Source: an uncultured Clostridia bacterium (lineage in GTDB: Bacteria; Bacillota; Clostridia; Christensenellales; Borkfalkiaceae). From it: 64,000 bases of DNA. Of the stretch, positions 23,881 to 32,800 are shown piece after piece. The first letter of the stretch is position 1; each line of letters begins with the position of its first letter. The notes under the pieces are model-generated. The model had not been told where the DNA came from, searched no databases, and saw only the letters and a program-made list of their open reading frames with translations. Position numbers and translations under genes: made by a program. The stretch spans positions 1-64,000 of the forward strand of contig CAKQME010000011.1 of assembly GCA_934254815.1 (NCBI GenBank), given 5' to 3'.

Positions 23881-23914
23881 AGTAAAGTAATTTTTAAAAA
23901 GTAAAGTAATTTTA
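23881..23914. repeat. Short tandem repeat before the lysine-operon promoter
   Basis: AGTAAAGTAATTTT occurs twice with a 19-bp period (23881, 23900), immediately upstream of the -35 at 23934. It might be an upstream AT-rich promoter element. Confidence 0.4.
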
Positions 23915-23933
23915 TCCAAAAAGTGAAAAACGC

Positions 23934-23962
23934 TTGACAAAGTAAAATTTATAGTATACAAT
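23934..23962 (+). promoter_or_regulatory. Promoter of the lysine ABC transporter operon
   Basis: Consensus TTGACA (23934-23939), 17-bp spacer, TACAAT (23957-23962). The transcript would begin about 20 nt before the riboswitch. Confidence 0.85.
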
Positions 23963-23986
23963 AATGATATAAATTAAATAATTTCG

Positions 23987-24151
23987 GGTAGAGGCGCGAA
24001 GTTTATAAGTATTTTTCGTTGATTCCGCTCAAACGGAAACGAAAAAGAAAGGAAACTTTGCCGAAACGGCGCGACTTTTGAGAGTCGTCGTTCGTTGGGC
24101 GTCGGGAGAATATCCCGCCGACTGTCGCTTGCTTGCAGGCGGAGAGCTATC
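23987..24151 (+). promoter_or_regulatory. Lysine riboswitch (L-box)
   Basis: The conserved core elements are present in order: GGTAGAGGCGCGAA (P1 left strand and first loop), AAGTATTTTT, GAAAGGAAACTTTGCCGAAAC, GGGCGTCGGGAG...TATCCCGCCGACTG, and GGCGGAGAGCTATC, whose CTATC pairs with GGTAG to close P1. This matches the lysC-type aptamer of B. subtilis in element order and spacing. Lysine binding is expected to favour the terminator at 24188 and switch off the transporter genes. Confidence 0.88.
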
Positions 24152-24187
24152 GTAGTATTTTTCGCATATACTTTTTGTGTATATCCG

Positions 24188-24226
24188 GTCGCAATATTGC
24201 TTTAGCTTTATTGCGGCTTTTCTTTT
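24188..24226 (+). terminator. Riboswitch expression-platform terminator
   Basis: GTCGCAATA (24188-24196) pairs with TATTGCGGC (24209-24217, one U-G pair), followed by TTTTCTTTT. It lies between the lysine aptamer and the transporter start, as in transcription-controlled L-boxes. Confidence 0.75.
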
Positions 24227-24249
24227 GCCCGGATTAAAGGAGTAGACAA

Positions 24250-25878
24250 ATGAAAAGACGAATAATCGCTTTGCTTGCGGTTATAATCACCGTTCTCGGC
24301 TGTTTCGTCTCTTGCGGAAAGAGAAACGCCGTCGAATTGACTTTCGTCGATTTGAAGAACAATACCACGGGTTTTACCGCTTCCGACGACGACGCGGCTA
24401 TATCCGTAGGCTTTAAAAAGGGCAACGCCGCCGTATACAAGGTAAACGAATATATCGCAACGCTTACCGCCGAAGATAAAAGCGGACTTATGCGGCAGAT
24501 GGTTGATCTTAATATCGATGAAAACGCGACTTTTACGCGTAAAGAAAGTTCCGTAGATTCTTCGGCAGGCACGCTTAAAGTCGGTATGGAATGTGATTAC
24601 GCTCCCTATAACTGGTCGCAGAACGACGACAGAAACGGCGCGTACCCGATAGCCAATCAGAGCGGTAAATACGCTAACGGTTACGATGTTCAGACGGCTT
24701 ATAATATAGCCGAATATATGGGGCTTAAACTCGAAATATATTCTTATAAGTGGGAGGGGCTTATTCCCGCCGTGCAGTCGGGCGCGCTCGACGCGATTAT
24801 AGCCGGTATGAGTCCTACGGCGGAAAGAAAGGAAGAAATCGTTTTTTCCGACCCTTATTATAATTCCAATCTTGTTATAGTCACGCGTAAAGATTCCTCG
24901 ATTTACGGAGCGGGCAGTTTGTCCGAAGTGGATAAAACGGGCGTAAAGATTGCGGGGCAACCGGGAACTTTTCATCTCGAAGCGCTCAGAAGTCAGACTT
25001 CTAAAGTCGAAGTCATAGACAGTCTCGATACGTTTTCCGATATGCTTATGGCGTTAAACGCGGGTACTATCGACGGTTACGTTGCCGAAGAGCCCACCGC
25101 GATGAACGTGTGCGGACAGAAAAACGAAGCCGACGAGGGATTTTTCACTTCGGTCGGTAAAATTCTCAAAAATTATTATAAAGATTTTCTTAAAGGTATC
25201 GGCTATACCTTGCTTATTTCACTTGTTTCGACCGTGTTCGGGCTTGTAATCGGGCTTGTAATCGGCGCGGTGAGAACTATTCCGCGTTCCAAGAAAAAAG
25301 GCGTGCGCGGTTTGCAGAAAGTTGTCGACTTCTTATTGTCTGCGTATATAGAGATATTCCGCGGAACGCCTATGATGGTGCAGGCGATGGTTATATACTG
25401 GGGCTACGCTTTCGCAACGGGCGGCAGAACGCTTAACCTAATGTTTTCGGCAATACTTATAGTTTCTATAAATACAGGCGCGTATATAGCCGAAATAGTA
25501 AGGGGCGGAATAATCGGAATAGATAAAGGACAGTTTGACGGCGCAAGGGCTATCGGTATGGGGCATTTCAAAACAATGCGTTATATAGTTTTGCCGCAGG
25601 TTATGCGTTCGATATTGCCCGCGGTTTCCAACGAGTTCGTGATAAATATCAAAGATACGTCCGTATTGAACGTAATCGGCGTAACCGAATTGTATTTCTT
25701 TACTAACGTTATAGTAAAGCAGACGTATAAAAACTTCCCGATATACTTTATTTGTTGCGTGATATATTTTATATTGACGTTTATCGTAACGCGCATAATC
25801 AAACTTATAGAAAAGAGAATATCGGGCAAAGTCAATTACGAACTTGCGGGCAGCAAAGTTATAAACGAGGTGAAGTAA
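24250..25878 (+). CDS. Amino acid (lysine-type) ABC transporter, fused binding protein and permease
   Basis: A 542-residue fusion. A lipoprotein-like signal peptide (VLGC or FVSC) is followed by about 70 residues (25-95: VGFKKGNAAVYKVNEYIATL...LMRQMVDLN) that look like the final lobe-closing helices of an amino-acid-binding domain. The main binding domain then starts (about 105-300: GTLKVGMECDYAPYNW, GYDVQTAYNIAEYMGLKLEI, WEGLIPAVQSGALDAIIAGMSPTAERKEEIVFSDPYY). A HisM/GlnP-type permease follows (about 310-525) with several membrane helices and the EAA loop (GIDKGQFDGARAIGMG). The normal C-terminal helices of the binding domain are missing at their usual place, so the domain appears circularly permuted. 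The lysine riboswitch upstream argues for lysine as substrate. Confidence 0.88.
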   Translation: MKRRIIALLAVIITVLGCFVSCGKRNAVELTFVDLKNNTTGFTASDDDAAISVGFKKGNAAVYKVNEYIATLTAEDKSGLMRQMVDLNIDENATFTRKESSVDSSAGTLKVGMECDYAPYNWSQNDDRNGAYPIANQSGKYANGYDVQTAYNIAEYMGLKLEIYSYKWEGLIPAVQSGALDAIIAGMSPTAERKEEIVFSDPYYNSNLVIVTRKDSSIYGAGSLSEVDKTGVKIAGQPGTFHLEALRSQTSKVEVIDSLDTFSDMLMALNAGTIDGYVAEEPTAMNVCGQKNEADEGFFTSVGKILKNYYKDFLKGIGYTLLISLVSTVFGLVIGLVIGAVRTIPRSKKKGVRGLQKVVDFLLSAYIEIFRGTPMMVQAMVIYWGYAFATGGRTLNLMFSAILIVSINTGAYIAEIVRGGIIGIDKGQFDGARAIGMGHFKTMRYIVLPQVMRSILPAVSNEFVINIKDTSVLNVIGVTELYFFTNVIVKQTYKNFPIYFICCVIYFILTFIVTRIIKLIEKRISGKVNYELAGSKVINEVK

Positions 25879-25879
25879 T

Positions 25880-26623
25880 ATGAGCGAAATGATAAGAGTA
25901 GAACATCTTGTAAAGAACTTCGGAGATCACACCGTTTTAAAAGACGTACATTTCACGGTCGACGAGGGCGAAGTCGTTTCGATAATCGGCTCGTCGGGCA
26001 GCGGTAAGAGTACGCTGTTGAGAACGATAAATTTGTTCGAAGAGCCGACAGGCGGAAAAGTCTACTATAAAGGCGAAGATCTTACTTCGCCGTCCGTCGA
26101 CGTAAACCTTATAAGGACTAAAATCGGAATGGTGTTTCAGTCTTTCAATCTGTTCGAAAATATGAACGTGCTGAAAAACTGTACGATAGGGCAGATAAAA
26201 GTGCTGAAGCGCAGCAGAGAAGAAGCCGAAGAAAAAGCTTTGAAGTATCTTGCCACGGTAGGAATGGGCGAATATATCAACGCTCGTCCGTCGCAATTGT
26301 CGGGCGGTCAAAAACAGAGAGTGGCTATCGCGCGCGCTCTCGCTATGGAACCCGAAGTTCTGCTCTTTGACGAGCCGACTTCCGCCCTTGATCCCGAAAT
26401 GGTTGGCGAAGTTCTTCTTGTTATGAAAAAACTTGCCGAAACAGGGCTTACCATGATTGTCGTCACGCACGAAATGCAGTTTGCGAAAGACGTTTCTACA
26501 AGGGTTGTGTTTATGGACGGCGGAGTAATCGTGGAAGACGATAAGCCCGAAGTGATATTCGAACACCCGAAAAACAAACGTACGCAGGAATTTTTATATC
26601 GCGTATTAAATAAAGACATTTAA
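25880..26623 (+). CDS. Amino acid ABC transporter ATP-binding protein
   Basis: A 247-residue GlnQ/HisP-type ATPase that powers the upstream permease. Walker A GSSGSGKST (about 37-45), Q-loop in GMVFQSFNLFENM, signature LSGGQKQR (about 139-146), Walker B VLLFDEPTSALD (about 160-171), and the switch histidine in VVTHEM. The gene starts one base after the permease stop with GAGGTG as ribosome site, so the pair is one operon under the lysine riboswitch. Usual length for the family; a complete importer needs two copies of each. Confidence 0.95.
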   Translation: MSEMIRVEHLVKNFGDHTVLKDVHFTVDEGEVVSIIGSSGSGKSTLLRTINLFEEPTGGKVYYKGEDLTSPSVDVNLIRTKIGMVFQSFNLFENMNVLKNCTIGQIKVLKRSREEAEEKALKYLATVGMGEYINARPSQLSGGQKQRVAIARALAMEPEVLLFDEPTSALDPEMVGEVLLVMKKLAETGLTMIVVTHEMQFAKDVSTRVVFMDGGVIVEDDKPEVIFEHPKNKRTQEFLYRVLNKDI

Positions 26624-26672
26624 TATTATTCAAAAATTTGATAAAAACTTTTTTAAAACCGCTGTGAAATAG

Positions 26673-26701
26673 TTGACATCGGTTTTAAATTATAGTATAA
26701 T
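26673..26701 (+). promoter_or_regulatory. Promoter of giant LRR gene 1
   Basis: Perfect consensus: TTGACA (26673-26678), 17-bp spacer, TATAAT (26696-26701). An inverted repeat AAAACCG-N18-CGGTTTT (26655-26686) covers the -35 and could be a weak terminator of the lysine operon or an operator; it is not shared with genes 2 and 3. Confidence 0.88.
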
Positions 26702-26756
26702 GTTACACAAATAATTTTACTTAATTTAATTTTAGGAAAAATTATTGAAGTTTGCG

Positions 26757-26800
26757 AGGTATAAGTACAGCTTATAGCAGGTATAAGTACAGCTTATATC
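26757..26800 (+). repeat. 22-bp palindromic tandem repeat, 2 units (LRR gene 1 leader)
   Basis: Two units of 22 bp (26757-26778, 26779-26800). Each holds the dyad TATAAG-TACAG-CTTATA. They lie 55 bp after the -10 box and 71 bp before the start codon, so they are transcribed. The same units recur before LRR genes 2 and 3. Confidence 0.85.
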
Positions 26801-26816
26801 ATAATGAAAAAAATTA

Positions 26817-26857
26817 ACCGTATGCATAGATATTATGAATATTATGCAAAAAACGGT
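26817..26857 (+). promoter_or_regulatory. Hairpin before the ribosome site of LRR gene 1
   Basis: ACCG (26817-26820) and TGCATA (26823-26828) can pair with TATGCA (26843-26848) and CGGT (26854-26857). The AAGGAGG ribosome site (26859-26865) follows directly, so the fold could modulate translation. The segment is conserved in all three LRR leaders. Confidence 0.4.
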
Positions 26858-26871
26858 CAAGGAGGTTCGAT

Positions 26872-29800
26872 ATGAACGGAAAAAGCAAAAAGTTGGCGGT
26901 CGTTCTGTTCGCGATATCGGTTATCGCGGCGACGCTTTTCGGCGCGTCTTGTAAAAACAGGCAAAATTCGACCGAAACAGGCGCGGCGAAAGACGCGGTG
27001 TATTACTGCGTAGCCGACAGCGGCGAGTATGTCGTATCGCTCACCAAAGACAAGACGTATATATTGTCTGTCGCGGGCGATTATAAATACGGCGGATATA
27101 CGCTTGCCGAAAACGGCGAACTGAAACTTATCGTAGACGGAAACGAAGTCGCGGCTACGATAACAAACGACGAATTAGCCATAACCTATGGCGGAAAGTC
27201 CTATACGTTGCTTGAAAAGATTGACAGAAAAGTAACGTTTGAGGACAACGGAGTAACGACGGTGGCAACGGTACTTAACGGTAAGACGGTTGCAAAACCC
27301 GCCGACCCCGAAGATAAAGACGGAGAGAAGTTCGTCGGCTGGTATACTTCTGCGGAATATAAAGAAGTATACAATTTTGCTATGCCCGTAAGAACCGATA
27401 CAACCGTTTACGCTCAGCACGTTAAATTGACTGCGGGCGCGAAAGAATTTACGGTAACGCTTAAAAACGGAAGCGATGAGAAGATAACTACCACTAACGG
27501 TGTGCTTTACAATCTTAAACCGCTTGCCGCCAAAGACGGAAAAGAGTTTGACGGCTGGTATGTCAGCGATTTCAACGACGAAGCGAAACTCACCTATAAA
27601 TATAACGGCGAAGTATTAAAGCAAAACGTCAATCTTTATCCCGTATGGAAAGACGAAATAAGCGGAGTATCCGTAACCGAAAATAGAATTTCGTGGGAAG
27701 CGGACGGAATGAGTTTTGACGTTAAGATAACCGACGCCGATAATGTTTCCGATCCTCAAAGAGTTACAAAATCGTATCTCGACTACGAATTTAAGAAAAA
27801 GGGCGAATATAAAATAGAGATAAGCAAAACGGGCAGCGACAAAGTCGTTACGGCGTATTATAACAGCAGAGCGCTTGCGAGAGTGTCTGATATAACCGTA
27901 CTCGAAGGCGGAATGTTAAGTTATAATACCGTAGAAAACGCCGAGAGATACATAGTTACCGTTGAATGCGGTAATAGCGATCATCGTCATTCGGGTATTG
28001 ATAATAAATTGTATACTTATTTCGATATCTCCGGTTGCGAGATGAAAGCGGGCGGTATTAAAGTAATAGTCGTTGCCGAAGCGAAAGATTACGTTACGTC
28101 GCAGTCGGAAGCGTTTTATTATGAAAAGAAGCTTGAAAAGGTAGCTGCTGTCGCAGTAAAAGACGGTAAGCTCGTATGGAGTCAAGTCGGCAACGCCCTC
28201 GGCTACGTCGTCACCGTAAACGGCGAGAAATTCGAAGTCGGTAATGTTACCGAATACTCGTTGAAAAATTATGCCGCGGGCGAATACGAACTCGGAGTAT
28301 ACCCCGTGACCAAGGGCTACAACAGCCCCGAGGCGGCAACGATACCCTATAATAAAGATAAATTAGCGACCCCCGCGGGGGTTGCCGTGAACGGCAATGT
28401 AATTAAATGGAATGAGGTGGATGGAGCAAAGGGTTATGAGTTAAATGTAAACGATCGTATATTTTTAAGTGATAACTCGACGTTTAATTTAAAAGACGAG
28501 TATTTTACGAACGGAGCTATTCAATTAAAAATCAAGGCGATAGGTATAACTACCGATGAGAATTCTGATTATACTGACACTATAAACGTATCATATAATT
28601 CACTTACGGGTTTAAATTATGCAAACGGCGTCTTTAGCTGGAATCCGGTTTTTGTTGCGGGAAGATATGAAGTTTCCGTTAACGGAACCGATGTCGTAGA
28701 GACGGATGCAGAAAAAACAAATGTTGATATTAAGTTTAAAAAATCCGGAAGCAATGAAATAATGTTAAAGTATTTCTTTGATGACGGGTCTGCAGGTCAG
28801 GTAAAATCAATTTATGTTAATACTTATACCGTAAGGTTTGTGGGTAACAACGGTCAGACGGAAGAAATATATATTGCAAAAGGCGATGAGATTAAATATT
28901 CAGATCTTTCTGTTGCGGGTTATGAACTTAACGGTTGGTATAACGTTCCGTCGGGCGGAGAAAATAATGGGTTACGCATAACGGCTAAGACTCTTGAAAA
29001 ATCTTCGGATTTGATAATGTATGCTTATTATGTTTCACGAGCTTATGAGGTTACTCTTGATGAATTAGATGAAACTGTAAGCGTTCGTTTTAATGAGGCA
29101 TATACTTTGCCGGTTCCTTTGTCTGATGATGTTAATTTTACGTTCGGCGGTTGGTATAGCGGTATAAACGGAACCGATTTGGCTTATACCGATGCCGATG
29201 GCGTCGGCTTAGGAAAATGGTCAACGGCATACCCCATAACATTATATCCCTCCTGGATAAAGGTGTTTGAATATACATTGGACAATTCGGGCAAGGGGTA
29301 TCGTGTTGTTGAGGGACCCGGCTTACCGTATGTTACGTCTGCCGTAGTTCAGAGTTCGGTTAATGGAAAGCCCGTTTTAAGTATCGATTCGCTGGCGAAT
29401 GCTACGAGACTTAAAACGATAACTATTCCCGATACTGCAAATATAACGTTGGGAGCAAATTTGGGTGTGTCTTCGAGTGTATTTGCACCGTGTTCATCTT
29501 TGGAATCTATTGTGGTACAATCCACGGGAACGGTAGAAGCACCTAAATATTGTTCTGACGGTGGAGTGTTATATTCCGTTACATATAAAAACGGTGATGA
29601 CGGAGAAAGCATCGTTGCCGCTAAAACACTTATAATTGTGCCATTGGCGAAGCGCGGAATACTTGAACTTGCTTATGATACGACGGCTATAGCTAATTAT
29701 GCGTTGTCCGGATCGTTTCTGGAGAAAGTAATTATTCCTGCAACGGTCACGTCGGTGGGGGACGGAGCGTTTGCTAATTGTATGCGCCTTACGGAAATAA

Positions 29801-32800
29801 AATTCCTTGCCGAAGAAGATGGAGAAAAAGTAGAAGAACTTAAATTTGGAAAACTTGTATTTGACGGTTGTGAGTCGTTAAAAATTCTGACTTTACCCGG
29901 AAGGCTTGCTAAGTCTGAGTATGTAACTGCCGATACAGTTTCAAAACAGGAATGGTCAATGGACTTCGATATGACCATGCTTGCAGATTCAAAGGGGCTT
30001 GAAGAGATTAATTTCGTTGGTAAAACGATAAATTATTCTTCTTTAGACGGAATGATTGCGTCTGTAGACGGTAGTACTGTTATATATTGTCCCAAGGGTA
30101 GGACGAGAGCTGTCAATTTGCCGGAGACTGTAACTACCGTAGCTAATGGGGCGTTTAAATCATGTACGCTAATCCCGTCAGTCACGATACCGGGGTCTGT
30201 TACATATATCGGTATCGACGCATTCAGATCATGCTCCGAAATTGCTGAATTAAAGTTTATGGGTGACGCAAATGATGAAGGTTTGACAATTGATACGGGA
30301 GCCATTTATCTTTTAAGCAAACTTACGGCAATCGAACTTCCTGAAAATCTTATATGCTTAATGCCTTCTTCGATATATGGTTCAAGCCTTAAAACCATTA
30401 CCGTGAACAGCGTAGGAAAATTGAATGCCGACGGCAACTATGAACTTGACTTCCGCGAAAATGCTTGCGGATCTATAACCACAGGTGCTCCTTATTTCTA
30501 TACCGAAATATTAAATATAGGCGCAAAAGTTCCGTCGATAGGTATTGCCGGTGTATTTGGGTATAGCCTGAAAACCGTAAATGTCGATTCGGCAAATAAC
30601 AACTATACTACGTTAGGTGATACATCGGGCGGTTTGTACAATTCCGATGGTTCGAGGTTGCTTTATTATCCGCTGAATGGCGCGGTTGTATTTAATGTGC
30701 CTGACGGGGTTAAAGAGCTTTCTGCCAACGTTTTCCGCACTAATACAATACTTACGGAAGTATATATTCCTGCGTCTATAGAAAAGATTGGAGACAACGC
30801 TTTTTATAACTGTACAAAGATTAAAAAAATCACTATTGCCGAAGGTGAATCGAGCCTTGAGATAGGCGATTATGCATTTTACTATTGTTCGCTGTTGAAA
30901 GAAATTGTATTGCCTGCACGTCTTAAATCGCTCGGTCGTTATGCATTTTATTATAATAGCACTCTTAAAAATGTTACGTTTAACGGAACCGCTGTGCGCG
31001 AACTCGGTAACTATACGTTTTCGTATTGTAAAGAGCTAAAGAATATTGATCTGCCGGAAAGCTTAGAAACTCTCGGTGATTATGTTTTTTCGGGTTGCTA
31101 TAAATTGACGACTGTTAATCTTCCTTCAACATTAACCGAAATGGGTAAAGATGTGTTTAATTATTGTTATAATCTTAGCGATATAGTTATTGCGAAAAAT
31201 AACGAAACATATGCAACAAAAGACGGTATATTATATAAGAAAACCGATGACGTTATAACAGAACTCATTTACTGTCCGCTTAGTTGCGGTGGTGTAGACG
31301 GGGTTGTAAACGTTCCGGATACCGTCGAAAAAGTTGTTGACAGCGCATTTTATAATAATAAGCTTATTGAACAAGTAATTTTCAGTGATCTTGAAGAAGG
31401 TAAGGAAATTGTTCTGGGGCAAAAACTTTTCTATGGTACGAAAAATCTAAAAACGATACGTTTGCCTGAAGGATTAAAGACAATTAATCGTAATGTATTT
31501 TGGCAGTCCGGAGCGGAAGAAGTTACGATACCCGGTTCTGTTACTCGTATCGAGGCTGAAGGCTTCTATAATGCTATCAATCTCAAAAAACTGATTTTTG
31601 CTCCTGGTACCGAAGATTTGGTGATAGCGGACGGCGTTACGACATCGGGTATGTATAGCTCTGGATTTGGCGCGTTTTACGGTTGCAGAAATCTTGAAGA
31701 GCTGATTTTGCCCGAACGTACAACCGAAATAGGCGCATATGCGTTTTATATGAGTTCGACTTACGGTTCGAAGTTGAAGAAAGTGTATATCCCGTCAAAG
31801 GTCGCTAAAATCGGTAAATACGCATTCTATTACTGCAATAATCTAAGCGAGTTAACATTCGGGGAAAATTCCAAACTGACCGAAATTCCGGAATATGCGT
31901 TTTATATGAACGTAAAACTTAAAAATGTCGTATTGCCGGATACAATAGTTTCTACCGGTTATTACTCGTTCGCTCAATCTGGACTTACAAATATCGGGTT
32001 GCCTGCTTCCGTAAAAACTATAGGAGGTAATATTACAGATAACAAAGGTAAAGTAACGGGCGTCGGCGGTTATTCTTTCTATAAATGCAATGATTTGAAA
32101 AAAGTGACAATAAATTCAATCGAAGCTGTTGAGATAAATGATTATTCGTTTGCCAATTGCGGTAAGCTGAGTGATGTCAAAGTGGCGGGATTGATAAAGA
32201 CAGTAGGGGATTATGCATTTTATGAAACTGAAGTGACATCGTTCAGATTCCCGTCTACGATTGAGTCAATAGGTAAATATGCGTTTATGTTTACGAACCT
32301 TACCGAAATAGGTTTTGATGTTGACGAAACAACAGGGTTAAGCTCACTTGCTCAAATAGGAGATAATGCATTTACGGGTTCAAACTTTACGACTTTTGAA
32401 TTGCCTAAAACGACAGAATCGGTTGAGCTTGGTAAGGCATTATTTAAAGGTAATAAACGCTTGAGAAAAATCACTTTGCCGTCGTCGCAAACCTCTATTG
32501 GTGAAGCGTTTAGCGGCTGTGTGTCGATAGAAGAAATAGTCGTGGACGAAAGCAATCAGAATATGTCGGTTGCAGACGGAATTTTATATAATGCCGATCA
32601 TACGTCTGTATATTATGTATTCAAGGAATTTAACGGTGAGTTAATTATACCAACCGATATGGAAGTTATTGCCGAAGGCGCATATATGGGGCAGGTAAAC
32701 ATAACCAAAGTTGTAATTCCCGAAAAAGTAAGAGCAATCGGTAAAAATGCATTTAAAAACTGTACGTCTCTCAGAGAAGTCGTATTTTCTGGCGGAACGC

